In this document: piece after piece, positions 35,968 to 45,090 of the stretch | How the letters are laid out: every line of letters begins with the position of its first letter | Numbering within the stretch: the first letter of the stretch is position 1 | The notes under the pieces: generated by a model | What the model was told of the DNA's origin: nothing | Seen by the model: only the letters and a program-made list of their open reading frames with translations | Databases searched by the model: none | Assembly (NCBI RefSeq): GCF_000021565.1 | Contig: NC_012440.1 | Span: 438,672-502,671, forward strand | From: Persephonella marina EX-H1 | GTDB taxonomy: Bacteria; Aquificota; Aquificia; Aquificales; Hydrogenothermaceae | Direction: 5' to 3' | Length of the DNA stretch: 64,000 nucleotides | Translations under genes and position numbers: made by a program

Positions 35968-36684
35968 TTACTCTCCTTCTTTCTTCTGTATCTTTTCAAG
36001 GATCTTTGTATATCCTTCTATAAGATCTCCAAGATCAAACCTGAATCTGTCTTTGTCTAATTTCTCACCTGTTTTTGCATCCCAGAATCTGCATGTGTCA
36101 GGTGATATCTCATCTGCAAGAATTATCTGTCCGTCTTTTCTTCCAAACTCAAGTTTGAAATCTACAAGAATAATCCCCTGTTCTCTCATAAACTCTCTTA
36201 GAACATCATTTACCTTGAGAGCAAGCTCCTTCATCTTCTGAACTTCCTCAGGCTTTGCAAGATCCATAGCGTAAATATGCTGTTCACATATTATAGGGTC
36301 GTGGAGCTCATCATTTTTAAGATAAAACTCAACAAGTGGGGGATCAAACTCCTTTTTCTCGGGTATGCCCAGTCTTTTAACAATACTTCCAGCAGCGATA
36401 TTTCTTACAACAACCTCAACAGGTATTATATCAACCTTATAAATGAGCATCTCCCTGTCTGAGATCTGTTTTATGAAATGTGTAGGAATACCTTTCTCAT
36501 TGAGAAGCTGAAAGAAGAAAGATGCTATTTTGTTGTTGAGAACACCCTTTCCTTCAATCGTTGCCTTTTTTATAGCATCAAAAGCTGTTGCTGAATCTTT
36601 ATAGTAAGCTATAACCTTATCAGGCTCATCAGTTGCGTATATGATCTTAGCTTTTCCTTCGTAAAGCTTTTCTCTTTTTTCCAT
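35968..36684 (-). CDS. purC: SAICAR synthetase
   Basis: A 238-aa purine-pathway ligase joining CAIR and aspartate. It has KLYEGKAKIIYAT, PVEVVVRNIAAGSIVKRLG, VDFKLEFGRKDGQIILADEI and SPDTCRFWD, all family marks. It has AGGAGG before the ATG, and galU follows directly. Confidence 0.97.
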   Translation of the reverse strand: MEKREKLYEGKAKIIYATDEPDKVIAYYKDSATAFDAIKKATIEGKGVLNNKIASFFFQLLNEKGIPTHFIKQISDREMLIYKVDIIPVEVVVRNIAAGSIVKRLGIPEKKEFDPPLVEFYLKNDELHDPIICEQHIYAMDLAKPEEVQKMKELALKVNDVLREFMREQGIILVDFKLEFGRKDGQIILADEISPDTCRFWDAKTGEKLDKDRFRFDLGDLIEGYTKILEKIQKKEGE

Positions 36685-36696
36685 ACTTCCTCCTTT

Positions 36697-37371
36697 TTAA
36701 AGATTTTCTTCAGCTATCTTTTTAAAGTAGTTGTACTTTGAAAGTTCTGTTATCTGTCTGAATATATCCTCCGGGTTTTTACCTTCTTTTTTAAGTATGA
36801 ATCCCTTTAGAAGTAAAGCTGATATATAGTTGTAATACTTCTGGTCTATCTGATCTAAAACAGTCAGAGCCTCTTTGTTCTTACCTTTTGAATGTAAAGT
36901 ATATGCATAAAACTCTTTAAGGCCAGATCTGATCTGTTCTGAGTTTATATGTTTTTCTACTTCTTTTATCTTATCTTCCGATACGTTATTTTTCTCTTTC
37001 TGAATCAGAAGTTCGTATGCAAGGACTAACTTGAGATATGGAGTGTCTGAGTATCTCTCCTTGAACTTTTTAATAAGATTATCTGCTTTATCATACTTTT
37101 TATCAATATAGGAAGCCCTTATGTCATAAACAACGCCTGAAGCCTCATTTAACAGTTTTTCCCTTTCTGATTTTAGATAAACAAAACCTATTATAAGGAG
37201 TATAAAGGCTACAAAACCGGCAATTATAAACAGTTTGTACTTTTTCAGTTTGTCAAAAAGCATATATATCTTGTATTCAAACTCAAGGTCAACATCTTCT
37301 TTTATAGGTACCTCTTTTACAGGAATATCTTTTTTCTGTTCAGGAGTGAGGGATACTTTTCTCTTCTTCAT
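36697..37371 (-). CDS. Single-pass membrane TPR-like protein (YfgM-like)
   Basis: A 224-aa protein with a cytoplasmic N terminus, one transmembrane helix (about 48-66, LFIIAGFVAFILLIIGFVYL) and a helical C-terminal domain resembling tetratricopeptide or YfgM-type repeats (YLKLVLAYELLIQKEKNN). YfgM is a membrane chaperone linked to SecYEG; the match is by shape only. It lies between purC and a heptosyltransferase. Confidence 0.6.
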   Translation of the reverse strand: MKKRKVSLTPEQKKDIPVKEVPIKEDVDLEFEYKIYMLFDKLKKYKLFIIAGFVAFILLIIGFVYLKSEREKLLNEASGVVYDIRASYIDKKYDKADNLIKKFKERYSDTPYLKLVLAYELLIQKEKNNVSEDKIKEVEKHINSEQIRSGLKEFYAYTLHSKGKNKEALTVLDQIDQKYYNYISALLLKGFILKKEGKNPEDIFRQITELSKYNYFKKIAEENL

Positions 37372-37415
37372 AAAAAAACCTCACGGTATGTTTGTAAATA
37401 ATTATACCAGAAAGG

Positions 37416-38378
37416 CTATTTTACAGTTGAGAGACTTTTCTCAACAATTAGCTCAGGAGGGATATCAAGACATTCTGTGTTTCCTTTTTTACATTCCTTT
37501 TTTCCGTGGAGATCACATGGCTGACATGGAATACCTTTAATTATATAAACTCCCTCATCTGGAAGAGGGGCAAATCCAAAGTATGGATGTGTTGCACCGT
37601 ACACTACAGATACAGGTGTACCTACAGCCCTTGACATATGGGCTACTGCAGAGTCATTGCTTATTGTAAGAAAAGCAATGGATATCACTGAAAGACTCTC
37701 CCGTATTGATAGCTTTCCCCTCAGATCTATAACTTTTTCTGGATATACATTTTTATCATTTTTCCTGTCTTCAGAAGATCCTACAAGAACAACATTAAAA
37801 CCTTTTTTTATCAGTATCTCAGAAACCCTGTCATAATTTTTGTATATCTTATTTTTGTACCTTGCTCCTGTTCCGATAACGATAAATTTATCTGGCAGGT
37901 ATTCTTTAACCTTGTTCTTCTCCTCCTCAGTCAGTATAACCTCAGGTCTGCAGTCTGAGCATCTTATCCCTAACCTTTCTAAAGTCTCAGTGTACGCTGT
38001 TACTACATTAAACTTATCTTTTATAAATTTTCTGAATATGGGATATATGTAAAGCCTTCTTTTTATGCTGTTTTTTCTGTATCTGACCGTTCTCTTTGAG
38101 TATGTAAGAACTGAAGATCTTAGATTTCTGTGAAGATCAATTATGATATCGTAATCACTTATTTTTTCTCTGAATTTTAAGATAGAAAGTCCTTTAAGCT
38201 CCCTTTTTTCAGGGGAAAGAACATCTTTCACTCTGTAGTCTTTTTTAAATATCTGATCAAATGGTTTAAATGTTAAAAAGTCCACAGTATACCCGGCTTC
38301 GTACAGTGGCCTCAATACAGAGGTAGACAGGATAACATCACCAAGTGAAGAAAATCTGATTAAAAGAACCTTTTTCAA
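37416..38378 (-). CDS. ADP-heptose:LPS heptosyltransferase-like GT9
   Basis: A 320-aa GT-B enzyme of family 9: the N-terminal LLIRFSSLGDVILSTSVLRPL and the C-terminal FLTISNDSAVAHMSRAVGTPVSVVYG and YGATHPYFGFAP are typical. It adds heptose or a similar sugar to the LPS core on the inner face of the inner membrane. Four cysteines near the C terminus (CQPCDLHGKKECKKGNTEC) are common in this group. It overlaps the TPR gene by four bases. Confidence 0.88.
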   Translation of the reverse strand: MKKVLLIRFSSLGDVILSTSVLRPLYEAGYTVDFLTFKPFDQIFKKDYRVKDVLSPEKRELKGLSILKFREKISDYDIIIDLHRNLRSSVLTYSKRTVRYRKNSIKRRLYIYPIFRKFIKDKFNVVTAYTETLERLGIRCSDCRPEVILTEEEKNKVKEYLPDKFIVIGTGARYKNKIYKNYDRVSEILIKKGFNVVLVGSSEDRKNDKNVYPEKVIDLRGKLSIRESLSVISIAFLTISNDSAVAHMSRAVGTPVSVVYGATHPYFGFAPLPDEGVYIIKGIPCQPCDLHGKKECKKGNTECLDIPPELIVEKSLSTVK

Positions 38379-38704
38379 TTTTTTCCTATCTTACCTTTAA
38401 GTATCTCTATCTCCTGACTGAACTCTTTTTCCATTGAGGCATGTTTGTATTTTTTTGCCTGTTCTATACCTCTCTCATAAGCCTCAATGGCTTTTTCTAT
38501 ATCTCCAAGCTTTACATAGCACTGGGCAAGTGCTCTGTAACCTGCCCCCTGATCATCATAAACGGAAAGATACTTTTTCAGATAGACTATAGCATCCTCA
38601 AAATTTCCCATTTTCATATACTCCATACCAAGTCCGTAAAGTCCAAGTGGATTTTCAGGATCTTTTTCTAAAGCTTTTTTCAGCATATCTATTCTATCTG
38701 ACAT
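38375..38704 (-). CDS. Small TPR protein
   Basis: A 109-aa cytosolic protein made of about three tetratricopeptide repeats (NPLGLYGLGMEYMKMGNFED; QGAGYRALAQCYVKLGDIEK). The ATG giving MSDRIDMLKK is chosen over one 14 codons upstream because GGAGG lies six bases before it. It is coupled to the heptosyltransferase downstream. The role is a scaffold at most. Confidence 0.75.
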   Translation of the reverse strand: MSDRIDMLKKALEKDPENPLGLYGLGMEYMKMGNFEDAIVYLKKYLSVYDDQGAGYRALAQCYVKLGDIEKAIEAYERGIEQAKKYKHASMEKEFSQEIEILKGKIGKN

Positions 38705-38833
38705 CTTTATCCTCCATATATTATTGGAAAATATATTATATGCCATAAATGGTTATTTTTGAGTGTAGACTGTCGTTCAATAGGTCGTATTATTAAAAAT
38801 ATATAAAATATATTTCTGTCAGGAGGAGTCGGT

Positions 38834-39328
38834 ATGAAATATATATCAGCATATTTGACAGTTCTGTTTTTATTTTTTACAGCTTTCAGTTATGAGGATT
38901 TTGTCCAGTATGAAAGGGGTTACTACTACGTTATCATTAAACAGGGCTCATTTAAAGCTATTAATGGTGAGCTCAAATCTCAGATAATGGATCACGGATG
39001 GGATATAGTTCACACGATAAATGTTGACAAAACTGTAAAATCTAAAAAACCGTACAAAACACACCTACTGTGTAAGGCTTCCTACCTTAAAAAAGGGGTA
39101 AAGCTGTTTGATCCTATAGGTGTTATCATACCCTGTAAGATGGCTATAAAGGTTGAAGGATCATATGTAAAAATAATGGTTGAGGATGTATCTGAATACT
39201 CAAAGATATACGCTCCAGGAAATGAGCAGTTCAGTAAGTTTCTTGATAAGGTCAGAAAAGAGATGATAGATATTCTGAATAAGACAGCGTCAAAATTTAT
39301 GAAAAGTAAATACACACCTTATGAGTAA
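38834..39328 (+). CDS. Exported DUF302 protein
   Basis: A 164-aa protein with a signal peptide (MKYISAYLTVLFLFFTAFS) and a DUF302-like domain (LKSQIMDHGWDIVHTINV through CKMAIKVEGSYVKIMVEDVSEY). DUF302 proteins occur widely in sulfur-oxidising and thermophilic bacteria with no fixed function. GGAGGAG precedes the ATG. It is alone between two minus-strand operons and ends at a bidirectional terminator. Confidence 0.75.
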   Translation: MKYISAYLTVLFLFFTAFSYEDFVQYERGYYYVIIKQGSFKAINGELKSQIMDHGWDIVHTINVDKTVKSKKPYKTHLLCKASYLKKGVKLFDPIGVIIPCKMAIKVEGSYVKIMVEDVSEYSKIYAPGNEQFSKFLDKVRKEMIDILNKTASKFMKSKYTPYE

Positions 39329-39352
39329 AAAGGGGCTGTATAGCCCCTTTTA
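39327..39352. terminator. Bidirectional terminator
   Basis: A stem AAAGGGGCT/AGCCCCTTT with GTAT loop and T/A runs on both sides sits between the convergent DUF302 and porB genes, so it serves both strands. Confidence 0.88.
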
Positions 39353-40375
39353 TTAATCTTCAGGAACTTTGAAAAGCTCCTCGTAATCTATACCTTCATC
39401 TTCAGCTAACTTTTTGGACATCTCCTCAAGGTGGAGAAGTAGGTTCCACTTTTCATCTATCTCTTTCTGTATTCTTTCCAGTACTTCAGGATACTTGAGA
39501 ACATGCTTCCATCTAGGCTGTGCAGCTATATACTCCTCTATAGGCTTAGGTCTTTTTGGTTTTATATTAACTTTCCAGTACTTTCCATGGATAACCTCGT
39601 AAACAGGCCAGTATCTTGTTTCAACAGCAAGCTTGGCCAGCCTCATTGTATCATCTGGAGAGAATCTCCATGAAAGTGTACACGGCTCAAGTACATTTAT
39701 AAATTTAGGTCCTTTGAATGTCATAGCTTTTTTTGTTTTTCTTGTAAGATCTCTGAATATATGAGGGGAAGCCTGGGCAACGTAAGGGATTCCGTGAGCC
39801 GCCATGATCATGGTAAGATCCTTTCTTGGCTCCTGTTTTCCAACCCTTTCTTTACCTACAGGTGTTGTTTTTGTGTATGCACCTATAGGTGTTGCTGAGG
39901 ACTTCTGGTAACCTGTGTTCTGGTAACCTTCGTTGTTGTAGCATACATAGAGGAAGTTGTGACCTCTTTCCACAGATGCAGATAGAGACTGAAATCCTAT
40001 GTCGTATGTTCCTCCGTCTCCACCAAATGCTACAAACTCAATATCTAGATCTTCCGGTAGTACTCCTTTTTTCTTTAGAACCTTGTATGCTGATTCAACC
40101 CCTGTTATAACAGTTGCAGCAGACTGGAAGTTAACATGAATCCACGGAACGTTCCATGCAGTAACAGGGTAAACACCTGTTGTAACCTCAAGACAGCCAG
40201 TTGCGTTTGAAACGATAACAGGTTTGTTTATCGCAAGTAGTATCTCATTTACAATAGGTGGGATACCGCAACCGATACACATTCTGTGTCCCGGTGCTAT
40301 TGGCATATCACCGCCAAAAGTCTCTTTATGTGATGCAAGTTCTGAAAGTAGTGCTATAGGTCTCTTTTTTGCCAT
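39353..40375 (-). CDS. porB: 2-oxoacid:ferredoxin oxidoreductase beta subunit
   Basis: A 340-aa TPP-binding subunit: MCIGCGIPP (4Fe-4S Cys), the TPP motif GDGGTYDIGFQSLSAS and NNEGYQNTGYQKSSATPIGA. With porA, porD and porG it forms a pyruvate (or 2-oxobutyrate/2-oxoglutarate) ferredoxin oxidoreductase that, run in reverse, fixes CO2 in the reductive TCA cycle. Pyruvate is favoured by the QNTGxQ-SATP pattern. It is the last gene of the operon. Confidence 0.9.
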   Translation of the reverse strand: MAKKRPIALLSELASHKETFGGDMPIAPGHRMCIGCGIPPIVNEILLAINKPVIVSNATGCLEVTTGVYPVTAWNVPWIHVNFQSAATVITGVESAYKVLKKKGVLPEDLDIEFVAFGGDGGTYDIGFQSLSASVERGHNFLYVCYNNEGYQNTGYQKSSATPIGAYTKTTPVGKERVGKQEPRKDLTMIMAAHGIPYVAQASPHIFRDLTRKTKKAMTFKGPKFINVLEPCTLSWRFSPDDTMRLAKLAVETRYWPVYEVIHGKYWKVNIKPKRPKPIEEYIAAQPRWKHVLKYPEVLERIQKEIDEKWNLLLHLEEMSKKLAEDEGIDYEELFKVPED

Positions 40376-40377
40376 GG

Positions 40378-41571
40378 TTACTCCCTCACTTGTAAGTATT
40401 CAACAAAGTTTTCTCTCGTTTCTATGCCTTTCTCAAGGCGTTCAAGCCTGTTAAATGCCTTTATAAAGTCCTCTTCAAGAACCTCTCTTCCACCTAAGCC
40501 GTATATAAAGTTGTGAACAAAAGGTCTATTTGTTGTTCCAAGTAATGCAGATGCAACATCCTTGAATAAAGGACCGCCAATACCATCAAATGAGTCGGCT
40601 CTATCTAAAACAGCAACACCTTTTGCATTGGAGAGAGCCTTTGCGATCTCTTTTACAGGGAAAGGTCTGTAGAGTCTGATTTTTATTGCTCCAACCTTTT
40701 TACCCTGTTCTCTTAATGTATCTACAGTATCTTTAAGTGTTCCAAATGAAGATCCCATTGAAATTCCTATATACTCAGCATCCTCAGTTTTATACTCCTC
40801 TATAAAGTCATACTTCCTTCCTACTATCTGTCCAAACTCCTCAAAAACCTCTCTAACAACATCGTAAACCTTTAGAAAGTCAACATGCTGCTGGTATTTA
40901 CACTCTGTGTAGTAGTCAGGTTGTGCTGTGGCTCCGTATGTTACAGGATTTTTGATATCTAAAAGTGGGTGAGGAATTCTGTGTATATCAGAAGGTCCAA
41001 CAAAGTTTCTTACAGTCTCATCATCAAGTATCTCAACATCCTCAATAGAGTGTGAAACTATATATCCATCATAGTTAACTATTATCGGGAACATAGCCTT
41101 TTCAGATATCTTAACTGACATGATGATTGAGTGGTACGCTTCCTGTGCGTTTTCACAGAATATTGAGATCCAGCCTGTATCCCTTGTAAGCATTGAGTCT
41201 GCATGGTCACAGTGGATTGAGAGAGGTGCAGAAAGAGCTCTGTTAACATCAAGTAATACTATAGGGACCCTCATTCCAGATGCGACATAAAGGTTTTCAA
41301 CCATATAGGCTATACCCGGTCCAGCTGATGCTGTTATCGTTCTTGCACCTGCAGCAGCTGCCCCTATACATGTGGCCATAGCTGAGTGCTCACCATCAAC
41401 AGCTATCATCTCTGTGTCAACTTCACCGTTTGCAACGTACTCTGCAAAAAATCCCATAAGTTCTGTCTGTGGTGATATAGGATAAACTGCTGCAATATCA
41501 AAGTTTATCTGTCTCATAGCCTCTGCAGCAGCCTGGTTACCTGTTAAAGCAACAACTTTTGTTTGAGCCAT
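40378..41571 (-). CDS. porA: 2-oxoacid:ferredoxin oxidoreductase alpha subunit
   Basis: A 397-aa subunit with LTGNQAAAEAMRQINFDIAAV, the pyruvate-family YPISPQTELMGFF near 31, SAMATCIGAAAAGARTITASA and the C-terminal transketolase-like domain from about 250. It makes the active site with porB. It is two bases from porB. Confidence 0.92.
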   Translation of the reverse strand: MAQTKVVALTGNQAAAEAMRQINFDIAAVYPISPQTELMGFFAEYVANGEVDTEMIAVDGEHSAMATCIGAAAAGARTITASAGPGIAYMVENLYVASGMRVPIVLLDVNRALSAPLSIHCDHADSMLTRDTGWISIFCENAQEAYHSIIMSVKISEKAMFPIIVNYDGYIVSHSIEDVEILDDETVRNFVGPSDIHRIPHPLLDIKNPVTYGATAQPDYYTECKYQQHVDFLKVYDVVREVFEEFGQIVGRKYDFIEEYKTEDAEYIGISMGSSFGTLKDTVDTLREQGKKVGAIKIRLYRPFPVKEIAKALSNAKGVAVLDRADSFDGIGGPLFKDVASALLGTTNRPFVHNFIYGLGGREVLEEDFIKAFNRLERLEKGIETRENFVEYLQVRE

Positions 41572-41590
41572 ATTTGAAACCTCCCTGTTT

Positions 41591-41908
41591 TTAGCCTAAT
41601 TCTTCAAGTTCTTTTAGTTTGATTTCCATTTCTGGAACCATCTCAAGAGCATCGTAAGGACATTCTGTAGCACATATTCCACATCCTTTACAGTACTCAA
41701 AATCCGTCTCAAATCTCTCCTGAGGTGTTACAGGAATTGAGTCGTCAGGACAGAAGATCCAGCAGATAAGGCAGTGTGTACATTTATCTGTATGTAAAAC
41801 AGGTCTGAGCATTCTCCATGATCCTGTGTGATTTATCTTACTGGATCCTGCTTCTGTAACTATTGAACCTATAGGTATCTCATGCCATGGTTTAAGTTCG
41901 TAACTCAT
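41591..41908 (-). CDS. porD: 2-oxoacid:ferredoxin oxidoreductase delta subunit
   Basis: A 105-aa ferredoxin-like subunit with two 4Fe-4S motifs: CTHCLICWIFCPDD and CKGCGICATECPYD. It passes electrons between the TPP site and ferredoxin. It lies between porG and porA. Confidence 0.92.
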   Translation of the reverse strand: MSYELKPWHEIPIGSIVTEAGSSKINHTGSWRMLRPVLHTDKCTHCLICWIFCPDDSIPVTPQERFETDFEYCKGCGICATECPYDALEMVPEMEIKLKELEELG

Positions 41909-41986
41909 TTATATAAACCTCCTTTTTTATTGAGTAGATCTTCAAATTATGTGGGATTTAGCCCCATTAAAATATGAGGAAAAGCA

Positions 41987-42586
41987 TTAATCTGCCTTGT
42001 AAACCTCGTTGTATCCTCTCTCAAGCGCTTTCAGGTTCTGTGGAATAAGTGCTCTCAGTTTTGAGCTTGCTGAGAATGCCTCTTCAATCTCCTGTTTTAG
42101 GGCGTCTAGATCAACGATTCCTGTTGCCTTTGCAACAGCACCTAAAACAGCTGTGTTTGGTATGTTTCTTCCGAACTCCTCAAGGGCGATCTTTGAAGCG
42201 TCAACTATCCACAGTTCATTTTTTGGTATATCAAGTATCTTTCTCACTTTGTCTGGTGGGAAGTTTGTATTTACGATAAAAACTGTGTTCTCATCAGTTC
42301 CAGCTTTTATTATATCCTTTATAGTAAACATAAGAGAAGGATCTGTTATTATAACGATCTCAGGATGTTCAACAGGAGCCCTTGTATTGATTATATGATC
42401 ACTTATTCTTGTGGATACCTTAACAGGTGTTCCTGATCTTTCCAGACCAAACTCTGGCATAGCCTGACCGTGTTTACCTCTTATAATAGCTGCAGATGCA
42501 AGCATTTTTGCAGCTGTAACAGTTCCCTGCCCACCTCTTCCATGCCATCTGATCTCTCTCATAGCTTTGTCTGTAGCGGTTGCCAT
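41987..42586 (-). CDS. porG: 2-oxoacid:ferredoxin oxidoreductase gamma subunit
   Basis: A 199-aa subunit with IRWHGRGGQGTVTAAKML and MPEFGLERSGTPVKVSTRIS. The first ATG after AAGGAGG is chosen. It starts the porGDAB operon. The fifth subunit, PorE, known in some Aquificota enzymes, is not adjacent. Confidence 0.92.
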   Translation of the reverse strand: MATATDKAMREIRWHGRGGQGTVTAAKMLASAAIIRGKHGQAMPEFGLERSGTPVKVSTRISDHIINTRAPVEHPEIVIITDPSLMFTIKDIIKAGTDENTVFIVNTNFPPDKVRKILDIPKNELWIVDASKIALEEFGRNIPNTAVLGAVAKATGIVDLDALKQEIEEAFSASSKLRALIPQNLKALERGYNEVYKAD

Positions 42587-42657
42587 TATATAAACCTCCT
42601 TATTTTATAACGCTGTTATATAAATGATAGCATAAAGGCAATGAAAAACAAAGGAAA

Positions 42658-43266
42658 TCAGATGATAGTTTTGTGTTCCAGGGCTTTTGAAAGTGTGAAA
42701 TCGTCTGCATTTTCTAAGACAGCACCAAAAGGAAGACCATAGGCTATACGGGAGATGATAACATCCCTGTCCTTTAGCAGATTGTGTATATATGATGCTG
42801 TTGCTTCTCCCTCAACTGTTGGGTTTGTTGCAAGGATGATCTCCTTTACACCGTTTTTGTCTACCCTTTCAACAAGCTTTTCAATATTCAGATCTTCAGC
42901 TGTAATACCTTCAAGGGGTGATAATCTGCCGCCTATAACATGGTAGACCCCTTTAAACTTCCCTGTTTTTTCTATAGCAAATGCATCAAATGTCTCCTCA
43001 ACAACACATATAACTGATCTGTCCCTTTCCTCAGATGAGCATATACTGCAGATCTCCTCTTCTGTGTAAAGGCCGCACTCAGAACATGGATGTATCTTCT
43101 CAAGCATATCAAACAGTGTTTTAATTATCTGGATAGCCTCACCACGGGGCATATCAAGAAGGTTTACGGCAAACCTTTTTGCCGATTTCTCACCATAACC
43201 TGGAAGCTCAGATATCTTCTCTACAGCCTCTTTTAAAGTTGACGGTATGATATCTATATCTTTCAA
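42658..43266 (-). CDS. recR: Recombination protein RecR
   Basis: A 202-aa protein of RecFOR repair. It has an HhH (SELPGYGEKSAKRFAVNLL), a Cys4 zinc motif (CSECGLYTEEEICSIC) and a Toprim domain (VCVVEETFDAFAIEKTGKFK). The start is TTG and overlaps the ybaB stop (TTGA), showing coupled translation. dnaX-ybaB-recR is the standard bacterial order. Confidence 0.95.
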   Translation of the reverse strand: MKDIDIIPSTLKEAVEKISELPGYGEKSAKRFAVNLLDMPRGEAIQIIKTLFDMLEKIHPCSECGLYTEEEICSICSSEERDRSVICVVEETFDAFAIEKTGKFKGVYHVIGGRLSPLEGITAEDLNIEKLVERVDKNGVKEIILATNPTVEGEATASYIHNLLKDRDVIISRIAYGLPFGAVLENADDFTLSKALEHKTII

Positions 43267-43595
43267 AACAGATTACCCAGCCCTGGAATGTTTGATGGAA
43301 GCCCCGCAGCCTGTGTCATCTTCTCTCCCATAACCTCTTTAGTCCTTCTGTTTGCCTCATTAAATGCAGCAACTAAAAGATCCTGTAGTATCTCATGGTT
43401 ATCTTCTGTCAGGAGTGTTTTATCTATGAGAACATCCTTTATCTCACCAAGACCGTTAAGTATAACCTTAACCATTCCACCTCCAACCTCTACAACTATC
43501 TCCTCTTTTCTCAGCTCCTCCTTAGCCTTTTCTATGTTCTCCTGCATTGATTTCATCATCTTCATCATCTCGCCTAAATTTCCAAGGTTAAACAT
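43263..43595 (-). CDS. ybaB: YbaB/EbfC nucleoid-associated protein
   Basis: A 110-aa DNA-binding protein: MFNLGNLGEMMKMMKSMQEN, then VEVGGGMVKVILNGLGEIK. It forms dimers on DNA. AAGGAGG lies in the end of dnaX, one base before its start. It is coupled with recR. Confidence 0.93.
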   Translation of the reverse strand: MFNLGNLGEMMKMMKSMQENIEKAKEELRKEEIVVEVGGGMVKVILNGLGEIKDVLIDKTLLTEDNHEILQDLLVAAFNEANRRTKEVMGEKMTQAAGLPSNIPGLGNLF

Positions 43596-45035
43596 CTACT
43601 CCTCCTTGTAAGTTATTATTTTTCCTTTAAACAGCTCAAGTACTTTGTCCACAGCTTCATCCCTTTTCTTTGATCTTCTTTCCTGTTTTACCTCTTTGCC
43701 CTCAATTTTTACAGGTTTACCGAAATATTTTTCAATGATCTTTATCTTTTCCTGAAGTGTGTCTTTCAGACTTTTTTCTACAGTTATAGTTATATGCTGA
43801 TCTTCATCTTTTATTGAGGCTTTTTTCAGTATCGCAGATACAATACCACCTGCTTCTTTACCTATCTTCAAGATCGCTGTCTGTATATCTAACTGCTCTT
43901 TGCTCTCCTCTTTTTTTTCAGGTTGAGCTTTTAACTGCTCCTTTGAGATCTTTAATCCCTTCTCGTATATCTCCCTTAAAGATACTAAGTTTTTAATGTA
44001 CTTCAGCTTAAGTATGGCAAGCTGGTATATATGTTTAGGGTTTGGAAAGTTTCTCCCTTCAACAACAGCTTTACTGAATACAGTCTGGATATATATAAGA
44101 TCCTCAAGATCTTTCTCTTCAAAAAATGAGGAACTTCCATCAATAGAAAGGTTTACAAGCTCTCTATGTATGAGATCATTTATCTGTTTCCAGAAAACAT
44201 TTAGATCATACCCTTCAGACTCCAACTTTTCTGTTATAAGGATCATCTCCTTTATATTTTTTTCCTTAAGATGATTGACAAAATCTTTAATAACAGTTTC
44301 AGGTATAAGACCTAAAAGCTGTTCAACAGACTTGATATCAACCTTACCTTTTCCAAATGTTACAGCCTGATCAAGAAGGCTTGCGGAATCTCTTATCCCA
44401 CCTTCACTTGCCTCCGCTAAAAGATCAAGGGCTCTCTCTTCATATTCTATCTTCTCCTCATTAAGTATCCTTTTGAGATACTCCTTTATCTGTGATGATG
44501 TTGGTGGTCTGAATATAAATGTCTGACATCTTGATCTTATGGTATCAGGTATCTTGTGAAGTTCTGTTGTTGCAAGTATGAATATGTTATGAGGTGGTGG
44601 TTCCTCAAGTGTTTTTAAAAGTGCGTTAAACGCTTCCCTTGTAAGCATGTGGGCTTCATCTATTATGTATACCTTGTATCTTCCCTTTATAGGTGCGTAG
44701 TTCACATTGTCCCTTAGTGATCTTATATCGTCAATTCCTCTATTGGATGCTGCATCTATCTCGTACATATCTGGAAATGAGCCTTTCTCTATCTCTACAC
44801 AGTTCTCACATTTTCCACACGGCTGCGGTGTTACACCTTTCTCACAGTTAAGTGATTTTGTGAGAATTCTTGATACTGTTGTTTTTCCAAGACCTCTTGA
44901 GCCTGCAAATATGTACGCATGTGATATTCTTTCAAGCTCTATGGCGTTTTTTAATGTTTTTACAACAGATTCTTGCCCTATGACCTGCTCAAAGTTTTTA
45001 GGTCTGTACTTTCTTGCAAATGCTTCGTAAGCCAA
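43596..45035 (-). CDS. dnaX: DNA polymerase III subunits gamma/tau
   Basis: A 479-aa clamp-loader ATPase. It has KYRPKNFEQVIGQ, Walker A GSRGLGKTT, a Cys4 zinc site (CEKGVTPQPCGKCENC), DEAH as IDEAHML, and the sensor SRC (TIRSRCQTF). The start is TTG after AGGAGATAAATT. Near residue 373 the coding strand has eight As; slippage there would give a shorter gamma-like product, as in Thermus. ybaB and recR follow. Confidence 0.94.
   Translation of the reverse strand: MAYEAFARKYRPKNFEQVIGQESVVKTLKNAIELERISHAYIFAGSRGLGKTTVSRILTKSLNCEKGVTPQPCGKCENCVEIEKGSFPDMYEIDAASNRGIDDIRSLRDNVNYAPIKGRYKVYIIDEAHMLTREAFNALLKTLEEPPPHNIFILATTELHKIPDTIRSRCQTFIFRPPTSSQIKEYLKRILNEEKIEYEERALDLLAEASEGGIRDSASLLDQAVTFGKGKVDIKSVEQLLGLIPETVIKDFVNHLKEKNIKEMILITEKLESEGYDLNVFWKQINDLIHRELVNLSIDGSSSFFEEKDLEDLIYIQTVFSKAVVEGRNFPNPKHIYQLAILKLKYIKNLVSLREIYEKGLKISKEQLKAQPEKKEESKEQLDIQTAILKIGKEAGGIVSAILKKASIKDEDQHITITVEKSLKDTLQEKIKIIEKYFGKPVKIEGKEVKQERRSKKRDEAVDKVLELFKGKIITYKEE
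43911..43918 (-). promoter_or_regulatory. dnaX: dnaX slippery A8 run (frameshift candidate)
   Basis: On the coding strand CCT-GAA-AAA-AAA-GAG holds eight As. A -1 shift reaches TAA after about 17 codons; the other frame reaches TAG after about 7. AAGGAG lies about 19 bases upstream, like the internal Shine-Dalgarno that stimulates E. coli dnaX frameshifting. Either ribosomal or transcriptional slippage could yield gamma. Confidence 0.5.
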
Positions 45036-45090
45036 AATTTATCTCCTGACAAATATATTTATATTATTTTAAGCTAATTTATATTTTTTT

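Noticed and set aside
39353-42586. 2-oxoglutarate rather than pyruvate oxidoreductase
   Set aside because: Not excluded, but the four-subunit order and YPISPQTELM motif favour the pyruvate type; specificity is left open.
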